Source: Barrientosiimonas humi (GTDB lineage: Bacteria; Actinomycetota; Actinomycetes; Actinomycetales; Dermatophilaceae). Taken from it: a stretch of 64,000 nucleotides of DNA. The DNA is taken from contig NZ_VFOK01000001.1 in NCBI RefSeq assembly GCF_006716095.1, forward strand, positions 2,015,375 to 2,079,374, given 5' to 3'. Under the pieces are notes generated by a model. That model searched no databases and was not told the origin of the DNA. It was given only the letters and a program-made list of their open reading frames with translations. Every line of letters begins with the position of its first letter. The first letter of the stretch is position 1. This document shows, piece by piece, positions 56,873 through 64,000 of the stretch. The translations under genes were made by a program, and so were the position numbers.

Positions 56873-57666
56873 GCCGGTCCGTCGTGCGCCCGTGGGACCA
56901 GTTCGCCACGGCCGCAACGTTTCTCACGCGGCTCCCGGTGCCGGCCCGGCCGGCGAAGGACGCCGACGAGCACGCCGCGCGGCTGCACGCCTCGGTCGGC
57001 TGGTTCCCGCTCGTCGGTGCCGTGGTGGGCGCCGCCTGCGCCGGCACGTTCTGGCTCGCCGGGCAGGTCTTCCCGCCCCTGGCCGCCGCGGCGCTCGCGG
57101 CGGTCGTGGGTGCGCTGGTCACCGGCGCCTTCCACGAGGACGGGCTCGCCGACACCGTCGACGGCCTCTGGGGCGGGTGGAGCCAGGAGCGGCGGCTGGA
57201 GATCATGCGCGACAGCCGCATCGGCACCTACGGCACGCTGGCCGTCGTGCTGTCGTCGCTGCTGCTGGTGACGACGCTCGCGTCGCTGCCGATGGCGTAC
57301 GCCGGGCGCGGGTTGGTCGTCACCCACCTGGTGAGCAGGTTCGTGGTGCTGCCGATGCTCGCGCTGGTCCCGCCGGCACGCGACGACGGGCACGGCGCGT
57401 CGGTGGCGCGCCCGCCGACCGCCGCGTCGTGGCTGGTCGCGGCGCTGACGGTCGTGGTGGTCGGCGCGGGCCTGCTCGGGTGGTGGTCGGCGGTCGTGCT
57501 GGTCGCGGCGCTGCTCACGGCCGCGGGGGTGTCGGCCGTCGCGCGGCGCAAGGTCGGCGGCGTGACCGGCGATGTGCTGGGCGCGGCCAACCACCTCGCC
57601 ATGCTGGTGGGGCTGCTCGTCGTGCTGGCCCTGGTCGGGCAGGGCGCGCCGGGCCCGTTCGGCTGA
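56869..57666 (+). CDS. cobS: Adenosylcobinamide-GDP ribazoletransferase
   Basis: Membrane enzyme joining adenosylcobinamide-GDP and alpha-ribazole, the penultimate step of cobalamin assembly. 265 residues with about six transmembrane segments. The signature GAFHEDGLADTVDGLWGG (about 86-103) and RLEIMRDSRIGTYGTLAVVL are both present. Other cob genes are not in the window. Translation is coupled to the preceding methyltransferase. Confidence 0.95.
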   Translation: MSRSVVRPWDQFATAATFLTRLPVPARPAKDADEHAARLHASVGWFPLVGAVVGAACAGTFWLAGQVFPPLAAAALAAVVGALVTGAFHEDGLADTVDGLWGGWSQERRLEIMRDSRIGTYGTLAVVLSSLLLVTTLASLPMAYAGRGLVVTHLVSRFVVLPMLALVPPARDDGHGASVARPPTAASWLVAALTVVVVGAGLLGWWSAVVLVAALLTAAGVSAVARRKVGGVTGDVLGAANHLAMLVGLLVVLALVGQGAPGPFG

Positions 57667-57696
57667 GCCCGTCCGGCTCCCGACGGAGCCCGCGCC

Positions 57697-58242
57697 TCAG
57701 CGCTCGGCCTGGCCGAGCCCCGCCCAGAGCGCCTGCGGGGTGTCGGCGACCACGAGGCTGCCGCGCACCTTCAGGCTGAGGAAGCCGGCGTCGACCATGC
57801 CGTCGAGGGCGCGCAGCAGCGGCGTCCAGTAGCCGTGGATGTCGTAGAACGCGACCGGCTTGTCGTGCAGCCCGAGGTGCTGCCAGGTCCAGACCTCGAA
57901 GATCTCCTCGAGCGTGCCGATGCCGCCGGGGAGCGCCACGAACGCGTCGGCGCGCTGGGCCATCACGGCCTTGCGCTCGTGCATCGAGTCGACCTCGATC
58001 AGCTCGGTCAGGCCCGTGTGCGGGACCTCCTCGGAGAACAGCGAGCGCGGGATGACCCCGACGATCTCGGCCCCCTCCTCGATCGCGATGTCGGCGACCG
58101 CGCCCATCAGGCCGACCGACGCGCCGCCGTAGACGATGCCGGCGCCCTGGCGCACGAGGTAGCGGGTGACCTGCGTCGCGGCCTCGTGCCAGCGCTGGTC
58201 GGCCCCGTCGGAGGAGCCGGTGAAGATCGCGACCCGCATCAC
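57697..58242 (-). CDS. LOG-family protein (putative nucleotide 5'-monophosphate phosphoribohydrolase)
   Basis: A 181-residue Rossmann-like protein of the TIGR00730/LOG family: VAIFTGSSDGADQRWHEAA (3-21), GIVYGGASVGLMGAVADIA (about 36-54) and the signature LPGGIGTLEEIFEVWTW (about 104-120). Family members release the base from cytokinin or purine nucleoside monophosphates. It overlaps the upstream RDD gene by ATGA. Substrate is likely a nucleotide; a cytokinin role in this organism is not shown. Confidence 0.92.
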   Translation of the reverse strand: MMRVAIFTGSSDGADQRWHEAATQVTRYLVRQGAGIVYGGASVGLMGAVADIAIEEGAEIVGVIPRSLFSEEVPHTGLTELIEVDSMHERKAVMAQRADAFVALPGGIGTLEEIFEVWTWQHLGLHDKPVAFYDIHGYWTPLLRALDGMVDAGFLSLKVRGSLVVADTPQALWAGLGQAER

Positions 58243-59204
58243 TGCATCCCTCCGTAGGGCGGCTGCGGGTACTGACCCGGGTACTGGCCGGGCGGCGTCG
58301 CCGCGGGGGCGCCCTCCGGCGGCCCGACGACCACCAGGCTCTTGCCGACCTTGTCGTGGATGGCCTGCTTGCGCGAGTCACCGAGGGGCCACAGACCGTC
58401 GACCAGCGTGAAGATCGTCGCGAGGCCGCCGATCGCGGGAATCACGTTGACGATGCTGGAGATTCCCTTCACGAGGAACCGCTGCGCGGCCTCGGCGAGG
58501 GTGAGCTTGCGGGGGGCGTCGACCGACCGCACGCTGATGCCGGTGAGCATCTTGCCGAGCGTGCGACCGCGCCAGACCACCATGGCGATCTCGTAGACCG
58601 CGTAGACCAGCGCGACGGCCAGCGCTAGCTGCACCGGCATGACCGCGAGCTCCTCGGGCACCGGCGGCGCCTGGCTCGACCCCGACGCCGCGGCGTCCAT
58701 CGCGTCGTTCCAGTAGCTGCGGTATCCGGCGAACCAGTCGCTCGCCCACGGCAGCGCCAGCAGCGCGCCCACGACGAACACGACGATGCCGTCGACGAAC
58801 CACGCGAAGAACCGGCGCCACCAGCCGCTCAGCCGCTGCCCCTCGAGCGTGAACGCACCGCGGGCGACCTGCTGCTGCCAGCCGGGCTGGGCGTACTGCT
58901 GCGGGACGGGCTGCCCCGGCCCGCCGTACGTCTGGTGCGGCGGAGTCTGCGCCGGCGGCACTCCCGGGCCCGCGTACGGGTCGCCGGGGTTGCCGAAGCG
59001 GGAGCCGCCCACGGTCGTGCCGGGCGCGGCGGCCTGCTGCTGCTCGGCCGGGTCGGGGTAGGCGCTGGGGGTGCCGATGCGCGAGCCGTCGAGGCCGGGC
59101 TTGACCTTCGGCGTGCGCCGCTCGGTCCACAAGATCCCGTCCCAGTAGCGCAGCTGGGTCTCGTCGTCGGGATCGTCGTACCACCCGGAGGGCCGTGCCG
59201 TCAT
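58239..59204 (-). CDS. DUF2510/RDD-domain membrane protein
   Basis: A 321-residue protein. It begins with a DUF2510 motif (SGWYDDPDDETQLRYWDG, about 6-23), then a Gly/Pro/Gln-rich linker (about 50-125), then an RDD domain with about three transmembrane segments: LSGWWRRFFAWFVDGIVVFV, LALAVALVYAVYEIAMVVW and the RDD signature RGRTLGKMLTGISVRSVD. Function is unknown; such proteins may be membrane carriers or scaffolds. I chose the ATG at 59204, which places DUF2510 at the N-terminus. Confidence 0.9.
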   Translation of the reverse strand: MTARPSGWYDDPDDETQLRYWDGILWTERRTPKVKPGLDGSRIGTPSAYPDPAEQQQAAAPGTTVGGSRFGNPGDPYAGPGVPPAQTPPHQTYGGPGQPVPQQYAQPGWQQQVARGAFTLEGQRLSGWWRRFFAWFVDGIVVFVVGALLALPWASDWFAGYRSYWNDAMDAAASGSSQAPPVPEELAVMPVQLALAVALVYAVYEIAMVVWRGRTLGKMLTGISVRSVDAPRKLTLAEAAQRFLVKGISSIVNVIPAIGGLATIFTLVDGLWPLGDSRKQAIHDKVGKSLVVVGPPEGAPAATPPGQYPGQYPQPPYGGMQ

Positions 59205-59229
59205 GGGGCCAACCCTCCCATGCGCGCCT

Positions 59230-59736
59230 TCAGGACCCGTCGGCGCGGGCAAAGGTCAGCGTCTCGCCGCGCGCCCCGCCCATCCACACGTCCTGGCACG
59301 CGGCGACCATCTGCTCGTAGCCGTCGGTGATCTCGGCGAACACGTTGCCGGGCACGTAGCCCTGGTCGCCGTTGATGAGCAGGTTGTTGCGGCCGTAGAA
59401 GATCGCCAGGTCCACGATGCGCCCGGCGGCGCGGTGCTCGCCCTCGGCCTCGTAGCCGTACGCCGGGTTGCCGAGGTCGTCGCCGCTGAAGCTGAACCAG
59501 CACACGTCGCGCGGGATCGGCGTGATCGTGGTGTTCTCCGGGCCGGGCTCGGCCGCCGCCCAGTCGGTGACGAGGCCGTAGACCTCGTTGCGGGCGTACT
59601 TCCCGTGGAAGGCGGGCGCGGTGACCGGCAGCGCGTCCCAGACCGCCGCGCAGGTGCGCGGGGCGACCTCGTCGAGCAGCCGGGCGGTGCACGAGACCTG
59701 CCGGCGGTCCAGAGTGATGGTGATGAGGCGGGGCAC
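59230..59736 (-). CDS. DUF3830 family protein
   Basis: A 168-residue cyclophilin-like (DUF3830) protein: SCTARLLDEVAPRTCAAVWD, HGKYARNEVYGLVTDW, TPIPRDVCWFSFSGDDLGNP and INGDQGYVPGNVFAEIT. Members occur in catabolic clusters with amidases, hydantoinases and racemases; the activity is not established. It follows the amidase gene by 18 nt and is the last gene of the operon dehydrogenase-amidase-DUF3830. Confidence 0.88.
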   Translation of the reverse strand: MPRLITITLDRRQVSCTARLLDEVAPRTCAAVWDALPVTAPAFHGKYARNEVYGLVTDWAAAEPGPENTTITPIPRDVCWFSFSGDDLGNPAYGYEAEGEHRAAGRIVDLAIFYGRNNLLINGDQGYVPGNVFAEITDGYEQMVAACQDVWMGGARGETLTFARADGS

Positions 59737-59754
59737 GGTTCCTCCTGCGCGGGG

Positions 59755-61161
59755 TCAGCGGGTGCGGGGCGGGTGCTGGGTGTGCCAGGTGGTCGCCTGC
59801 TCGAACGCCCGGCCCACGCGCAGCGCCGCGGCGTCGTCGTGCCGCGCGGCCACGACCTGCAGCCCGATCGGCAGCCCGTCGCCGGTGAAGCCGCACGGCA
59901 CGGTGAGCGCCGGCTGCTGGGTCATGTTGAACGGGTAGGTGTAGGGAGTCCACGAGGTCCACAGCGGCGAGGGCCAGCCGTCGGGGGCGGGCTGACCGGC
60001 GGGGAACGCCGCGATCGGCATGGTCGGGGTCAGCAGCGCGGCATACGTCGTGTGCAGCTCCCCCATCACCCGCCCCAGGTCGGCGCGCACCGCCACCGCG
60101 TCCAGGTAGTCCGCCGCGGTGGCCCTGTCGCCGAACTCCTCGATGGCAGAACGCAGTCCGGGGTCGATGCGCTCGCGCGCGCCCGGCCCGTACGCGTCGA
60201 TCACCTTGGCCGCGCCGGTGAACCACAGCGTGTGGAACGCCTCGACCGGGTCGGCGATGCGCAGGTCGATCTCGTCGACCTGCGCGCCCTGCTCGCGCAG
60301 CACGTCGACCGCCGCCCGGACGGCGGCCTCGACCTCGGGGTCGTTGCGGCCGGTGCCGAGGTCGGGCGAGAAGGCGATCCTGGTGCCGGAGACGCCGGAG
60401 TCGAGCCCGTCGAGGTAGGAGCCGGGGTGGGTGGGCATCGCCGACCAGTCGCGCGGGTCGGGCCGGGCGATGACGTCGAGCAGCAGCGCGCAGTCGGTGA
60501 CCGAGCGGGTCATCGGGCCGATGTGCGACAGCGTGCCGTAGGGGCTCGCCGGATAGATCGGCACCTGGCCGTAGGTCGGCTTGAGAGCGACCACCCCGCT
60601 GAACGCCCCTGGGATCCGGACGGATCCGCCGCCGTCGGTGCCCACCGACCAGGTGCCCATGCCGAGCGCCGTCGCGGCCGCCGCGCCACCGCTCGACCCG
60701 CCGGAGGTGCGACCGGGGTCCCACGGGTTGCGGGTGACGCCGTGCCGCAGCGAGTCGGTCACGCCCTTCCACCCGAACTCCGGCGTGGTGTTCTTCCCGA
60801 AGATCACCTGCCCCGACTCGCGCAGCCGCGCGACGAACGGTGCGTCGACGTCCCACGGGCCGGTGTCGTCGACGAGGTTGCTGCCGCGATAGGTCGGCCA
60901 GCCGCGGGTCGGCACCATGTCCTTGACGGTGAGCGGCACCCCGTCGACCGGGCCCACCGGCTCCCCCGCCCGCCAGCGCCGCGCGGACAGCTCCGCGGCT
61001 CCCCGGGCCGCCGGCTCGTCGAGCATCGTGATGGCGTTGACCGCGCCGTCGAGCCGGCGCACCGCGTCGAGCGCCGAGTTCAGCGCGTCGACGGGCGTCC
61101 ATGTGCCGGAACGGAATCCGGCGACCAGCTCGTGCGCGCCGAGCATCGACAGGTCGGTCAT
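59755..61161 (-). CDS. Amidase-signature family amidase
   Basis: A 468-residue Ser-cisSer-Lys amidase. The catalytic lysine is in GVPLTVKDMVPTRGW (about 79), the Gly/Ser-rich signature is GRTSGGSSGGAAAATALG (about 150-167) and the nucleophile region is VGTDGGGSVRIPGAFSG (about 173-189). LTVPCGFTGDGLPIGLQVV is the conserved C-terminal part. The substrate is unknown; cluster context suggests opening of an amide in a cyclic or acylated compound. It overlaps the dehydrogenase gene by ATGA and is thus under the GntR-type operator. Confidence 0.93.
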   Translation of the reverse strand: MTDLSMLGAHELVAGFRSGTWTPVDALNSALDAVRRLDGAVNAITMLDEPAARGAAELSARRWRAGEPVGPVDGVPLTVKDMVPTRGWPTYRGSNLVDDTGPWDVDAPFVARLRESGQVIFGKNTTPEFGWKGVTDSLRHGVTRNPWDPGRTSGGSSGGAAAATALGMGTWSVGTDGGGSVRIPGAFSGVVALKPTYGQVPIYPASPYGTLSHIGPMTRSVTDCALLLDVIARPDPRDWSAMPTHPGSYLDGLDSGVSGTRIAFSPDLGTGRNDPEVEAAVRAAVDVLREQGAQVDEIDLRIADPVEAFHTLWFTGAAKVIDAYGPGARERIDPGLRSAIEEFGDRATAADYLDAVAVRADLGRVMGELHTTYAALLTPTMPIAAFPAGQPAPDGWPSPLWTSWTPYTYPFNMTQQPALTVPCGFTGDGLPIGLQVVAARHDDAAALRVGRAFEQATTWHTQHPPRTR

Positions 61162-62135
61162 CGCGCACCCGTGGCGACGAACCCGCCCTGCTTGTCGACG
61201 GCGTACGGCAGGGGTTCGTCGGCGAGCCACCGCTCGGCGAGGTCCACGAACTGGTCGGCGAGCCGGTCGCGCCAGCCGACGACGTCGCCCGACATGTGGG
61301 CCGAGACGTGCACCCCGGGCAGGGTCCACAGCGGGGAGTCGGGCGGCAGCGGCTCGGTCTCGAAGACGTCGAGGGAGGCGGCGGCGACCTGCCCCTGCTC
61401 GATCGCTTGCACCAGGTCGACCTCGACCAGGCTGCGCCCGCGTCCGACGTTGACGACGTGGGCGTGCGCGGGCAGCGCGGCGAAGACCGTCGCGTCGAGG
61501 ATGCCGGTCGTCTGCGGGGTCAGCGGCGCGGCGTTGACCAGGTGGTCGACGTCGCCGACGTGCCGGGCCAGCTCGCCGCTCGCGACGATGCGGTCGAAGT
61601 CGTCGTCGCCGTCGCGGGCGGTGCGACCGGCCCCGGTGACCCGCATGCCGACGGCCCGCAGCAGCCGGCCGGTGGCCCGGCCGATCCCGCCGGTGCCGAC
61701 GACCAGGGCGTGCGACCCGGCGGTCTCGCGCGGCTCGCGGTGGCGCCAGGTGCGCTCGCGCTGCAGGTCGGCCGAGGCGTGCAGCAGCTTGTCCTGGGCG
61801 AGCACGCTGGCCAGCACGAACTCGGCGATCGGTCGGTCGAAGACGCCGCGCGCGTTGGTCAGCACCACGTCGGAGTCGCGCAGCCCGTCGAACAGGATCG
61901 CGTCGACGCCGGCGGCGGCCACGTGCACCCAGCGCAGCCGGTCGCGCCGCGGCCAGGCGGCCTCGAGCGCCGGGTTGAAGAAGTCCCACAGCAGCAGGGC
62001 GTCGGTGCCGGGCAGCGCGTCGGCCAGGCCGTCGCTGTCGCACACCCGGACGTCGAAGCGGCCCGCGAGCCGGTCGAGCCGGTCCGGGGCGTCGCCGCCG
62101 GACTCCACGAGAACAGTCAGCACCGGGGCAGCCAC
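61158..62135 (-). CDS. D-isomer-specific 2-hydroxyacid dehydrogenase
   Basis: A 325-residue NAD(P)-dependent dehydrogenase. The nucleotide fold is ALVVGTGGIGRATGRLLRAV (about 136-155). The catalytic region has VNAAPLTPQTTGILDATVF, NVGRGRSLVEVDLVQAIEQG and ASLDVFETEPLPPDSPLW, followed by VHVSAHMSG with the catalytic histidine. I chose GTG at 62135 because TTGACA-N18-TAGCGT places it 7 nt after the -10 box; GTG at 62144 overlaps that box. First gene of the three-gene operon. Confidence 0.93.
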   Translation of the reverse strand: MAAPVLTVLVESGGDAPDRLDRLAGRFDVRVCDSDGLADALPGTDALLLWDFFNPALEAAWPRRDRLRWVHVAAAGVDAILFDGLRDSDVVLTNARGVFDRPIAEFVLASVLAQDKLLHASADLQRERTWRHREPRETAGSHALVVGTGGIGRATGRLLRAVGMRVTGAGRTARDGDDDFDRIVASGELARHVGDVDHLVNAAPLTPQTTGILDATVFAALPAHAHVVNVGRGRSLVEVDLVQAIEQGQVAAASLDVFETEPLPPDSPLWTLPGVHVSAHMSGDVVGWRDRLADQFVDLAERWLADEPLPYAVDKQGGFVATGAR

Positions 62136-62142
62136 GGCGGCC

Positions 62143-62172
62143 ACGCTAGGAACGCGGCCGAGAGATTGTCAA
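62143..62172 (-). promoter_or_regulatory. Promoter of the dehydrogenase-amidase-DUF3830 operon
   Basis: Minus strand TTGACA (62172-62167), an 18-nt spacer, TAGCGT (62148-62143), then 7 nt to the GTG at 62135. The -35 box is consensus and is embedded in the operator. Confidence 0.7.
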
Positions 62173-62178
62173 CAATCT
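62163..62178. promoter_or_regulatory. GntR-type operator, copy 1
   Basis: AGATTGT-CA-ACAATCT, a perfect 16-bp inverted repeat covering the -35 box of the dehydrogenase promoter. The ATTGT-NN-ACAAT form is typical of FCD/GntR-family repressors. Confidence 0.75.
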
Positions 62179-62213
62179 TTGGGCGCGTAGCCGTCGGGTG
62201 GCGGGCGCATCGT

Positions 62214-62861
62214 TCAGCCCGCGGCCGCCACCTCGCGGACCATGACGCAGTTGCCCTTCCCCTTGGGGCGGTCGTAGACGAAGCCGACGCGCTCGTACAT
62301 CCGGCGGGTGCCGTTGTAGACGAACGACGCCGACATCCGGCGCCCGTCGAGGTCGTGCGGATATCCCTCGACGACGCCTCCCCCGGCTGCCGCGATCAGC
62401 TCGACCGCGCCGCGCAGCGCGAGCTCGGCCACCCCGCGCCGCCGATATCGCCGGTCGACGAAGATGCAGGTCACCCGGAAGTCCGGCGGCTGCTGCTGCT
62501 CGGCGAGGTACTGCTTGCGGTGGTGCAGGTTCGGCAGCTCCTCGGGCGGCCCGAACTCGGCCCAGCCGACCGCCTCCTCCCCGTCCAGGACCAGCGCGGC
62601 GTGCGTCGCATCCTCCTCGACCCAGCGCTGCTTCAGCGCCCGGTTGCCCTCGTAGGACTGGCGTTTCTCCGGGCAGTCGGGCCCGAAGAAGGTGCACCAG
62701 CACCCGCCGAAGATCCCGTTGTGCCGCTCGACCAGGGCGGCGAACTGCGGCCAGGTCGAGACGTCCAGGGCCGCGATGCGCAGCCCGTCGAGGTCGGGCT
62801 CGACGGCTGCTCGTGGCTGCTGGCCCCGCTTCTTCCCCGTGTCCTTCTGCTTGGTGCTCAT
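62214..62861 (-). CDS. GNAT-family N-acetyltransferase
   Basis: A 215-residue acetyltransferase. Acetyl-CoA binding is in TCIFVDRRYRRRGVAELALR (about 134-153, RRxGxA-type), preceded by GWAEFGPPEELPNLHHRKQY and followed by EGYPHDLDGRR, VYNGTRRMYERVGFV. A cysteine cluster GGCWCTFFGPDCPEKR (about 52-67) is unusual and defines the subgroup sometimes called GNAT with a C-rich N-terminus. It lies between the two operators, divergent from the EutA-like gene, so it could belong to the regulon. Substrate unknown. Confidence 0.88.
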   Translation of the reverse strand: MSTKQKDTGKKRGQQPRAAVEPDLDGLRIAALDVSTWPQFAALVERHNGIFGGCWCTFFGPDCPEKRQSYEGNRALKQRWVEEDATHAALVLDGEEAVGWAEFGPPEELPNLHHRKQYLAEQQQPPDFRVTCIFVDRRYRRRGVAELALRGAVELIAAAGGGVVEGYPHDLDGRRMSASFVYNGTRRMYERVGFVYDRPKGKGNCVMVREVAAAG

Positions 62862-62929
62862 GCGGCCAGCCTGAACCCGGTCCCGGTCGGAACGCGGACG
62901 GAACCGGGCGCAACTCGCGATCGGCAAAA

Positions 62930-62943
62930 GATTGTCAACAATC
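62930..62943. promoter_or_regulatory. GntR-type operator, copy 2
   Basis: GATTGT-CA-ACAATC, identical in the central 14 bases to copy 1. It overlaps the -35 box of the EutA-like promoter and lies 69 bp before the GNAT start on the other strand. Confidence 0.75.
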
Positions 62944-62961
62944 CACATCGGGATGCACCAT
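62932..62961 (+). promoter_or_regulatory. Promoter of the EutA-like/M24 operon
   Basis: TTGTCA (62932-62937), an 18-nt spacer, CACCAT (62956-62961), then 6 nt to the ATG at 62968. The geometry copies the dehydrogenase promoter. Confidence 0.6.
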
Positions 62962-62967
62962 GGGCGC

Positions 62968-63765
62968 ATGCTCCCCAGCCACCCCGCCGTGCCCGACCCG
63001 GGCGACGTCGGTCTGGACCTGCCCGACGAGGCGCCGGTGGGGTCGGTGGGCATCGGGGTGGTCGCGCCCTACGACTTCGCGCTGGACCGCGAGCTGTGGC
63101 GCTGGGTCCCTGAGCAGGCGGCGCTGCTGCTGACCCGCACGCCCTTCTCCTCGCTGCCGGTGAGCGTCGAGCAGGCCACGACGGTGGGTGACCCCGACAC
63201 GGTCGCCGCGTGCACCTCCAGCCTCATCGCCACCCGTCCCGAGGTGGTCGCCTACGCCTGCACGTCGGGCTCGTTCGTCGGGGGCGTCGCGGGTGAGCAC
63301 GCCCTGGTCGCCTCGATGCTCGCGTCGGGCACGCCCGCGGCGGTGACCTCCAGCGGCGCGCTGCTGATGGCGCTGCGGCACCTGGGGATCCGGCGCCTCG
63401 CGGTGGCCACGCCGTACGACCAGCGCATCACCGACCGGCTGCGCGCCTTCCTGTCCGCCTCGGGCATCACCGTCACCGCGAGCACCCTGCTGCAGCTGCG
63501 CGGCCTGATCTGGCGGGTGCCCTACGGCACCACCGTCGAGCTGGTGCGCGAGGCGGTCGCCCGGGACGACTGCGAGGCGGTCTTCATCTCCTGCACCAAC
63601 CTCCCGACGTACGACCTCATCGCCCCGCTCGAGCGCGAGCTCGGCATCCCCGTGCTCACCGCGAACCAGGTGACGCTGTGGGCCGCGCTGCGGCTGGCGG
63701 GCATCGCCGCGATCGGCGAGCAGCAGCGACTGCTCGCCGTGACTCACCACAGGCCGGCCGCGTGA
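62968..63765 (+). CDS. EutA-like Asp/Glu racemase / maleate isomerase family protein
   Basis: A 265-residue protein with the two-cysteine active site of the Asp/Glu/hydantoin racemase fold: VAYACTSGSFVGG (Cys about 90) and VFISCTNLPTYDLI (Cys about 208), plus VEQATTVGDPDTVAACTSS, SSGALLMALRHLGIRRLAV and LTANQVTLWAALRLAG. The layout matches maleate cis-trans isomerases and ectoine-utilisation protein EutA. I chose the ATG at 62968 on promoter geometry; ATG at 62953 is an alternative. It overlaps the M24 peptidase gene by GTGA. Confidence 0.82.
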   Translation: MLPSHPAVPDPGDVGLDLPDEAPVGSVGIGVVAPYDFALDRELWRWVPEQAALLLTRTPFSSLPVSVEQATTVGDPDTVAACTSSLIATRPEVVAYACTSGSFVGGVAGEHALVASMLASGTPAAVTSSGALLMALRHLGIRRLAVATPYDQRITDRLRAFLSASGITVTASTLLQLRGLIWRVPYGTTVELVREAVARDDCEAVFISCTNLPTYDLIAPLERELGIPVLTANQVTLWAALRLAGIAAIGEQQRLLAVTHHRPAA

Positions 63766-64000
63766 CGACGAACACCCTTCGGCCGCAACCGTTTCCGGCC
63801 CAGGAGTATGTCGCTCGCCTGCAGGCGGTGCAGCGCCGGATGGCCGAGCGCGACCTCGCCTCGCTGGTGGTCGTCGACCCGGCGAACCTGTACTACCTGA
63901 CCGGTTACAACGCGTGGTCGTTCTACACCCCGCAGTGCCTGGTCGTCCCGGTCGAGGGGCCGCCCCACCTGTTCGCCCGCGCGATGGACGCCCAGGGTGC
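63762..64000 (+). CDS. M24-family peptidase, ectoine hydrolase (DoeA/EutD)-like, cut by right edge
   Basis: Only the first 79 codons are in the window. The N-terminal creatinase/prolidase domain reads EYVARLQAVQRRMAERDLAS, LVVVDPANLYYLTGYNAWSF and YTPQCLVVPVEGPPHLFARA. The YLTGYxxWSFYxPQ segment is very like the N-terminus of ectoine hydrolase DoeA/EutD. The metal-binding catalytic domain lies outside, so the reaction cannot be confirmed. Its GTG start overlaps the EutA-like stop, so both are made from the same operator-controlled transcript. Confidence 0.8.
   Translation, partial: MTTNTLRPQPFPAQEYVARLQAVQRRMAERDLASLVVVDPANLYYLTGYNAWSFYTPQCLVVPVEGPPHLFARAMDAQG

Noticed and set aside
59203-62190. 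A 995-codon plus-strand frame over the amidase/dehydrogenase region
   Set aside because: It is antisense to three genes with clear catalytic motifs and shows no domain itself.

Overview
The window is about 72-74 % GC and carries dense, short-spaced, often overlapping genes. Its gene order (leuCD-hup-cofC, ddl/gpsA/plsC, thiL-Lrp-DUF3515, rpmB-DAK-recG-rsmD-coaD, yceD-rpmF-rnc-mutM, smc-ftsY-amt, DUF2017-clpS) is typical of Actinomycetota. A two-zinc-finger L32, an HU protein with a long lysine/alanine tail, an NdgR/LtbR-type IclR regulator beside leuCD and a CofC (coenzyme F420) gene agree with this. A Micrococcales-like host is plausible, but the sequence does not settle genus or family.

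Layout. 1-8.1 kb (minus strand): ammonium transporter (cut by the left edge), ftsY, a small membrane protein, an alpha/beta hydrolase, a 51-bp tandem repeat and smc. 8.2-14.7 kb: a MarR/amidohydrolase pair, TenA, methionine aminopeptidase, a GntP permease and an M3 oligopeptidase. 14.7-19.7 kb is an accessory island: a frameshifted excisionase/antitoxin-like HTH gene, a CoiA-like predicted nuclease, a cysteine-rich unknown protein, the 3' remnant of an IS3-family transposase, a HipBA toxin-antitoxin pair and a decayed unknown ORF. 8.1-19.7 kb therefore separates mutM from smc, which are normally neighbours in this phylum. 19.7-43.8 kb is the conserved core cluster (DNA repair, rRNA processing, CoA, cell wall, phospholipid, F420, leucine and tRNA functions), with tRNA-Gln and tRNA-Glu next to gltX. 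43.8-54 kb: a TetR-controlled AGPS-like oxidase/GlpD locus, DUF2017-clpS, the NAD salvage genes pncB-pncA and a homogentisate pathway (hmgA, an unknown protein, fahA). 54-59.2 kb: a TetR regulator divergent from a membrane-anchored serine beta-lactamase-like protein, a methyltransferase, cobS, a LOG protein and an RDD protein. 59.2 kb to the right end: a catabolic cluster of DUF3830 protein, amidase, D-2-hydroxyacid dehydrogenase, GNAT, EutA-like racemase and the start of an ectoine-hydrolase-like M24 peptidase.

How the genes work together. The last cluster shares two copies of a GATTGT-CA-ACAATC operator, the kind bound by GntR-family regulators. Each copy overlaps the -35 box of a near-consensus promoter, which defines a predicted substrate-inducible regulon; its regulator and the rest of M24 lie to the right of the window. 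A second general property is leaderless initiation: at least eleven genes have a TANNNT-like -10 box exactly 6 or 7 nt before the start codon and no ribosome binding site.

All calls come from reading the sequence. No database or folding program was run, so family names rest on recognised motifs and gene context.
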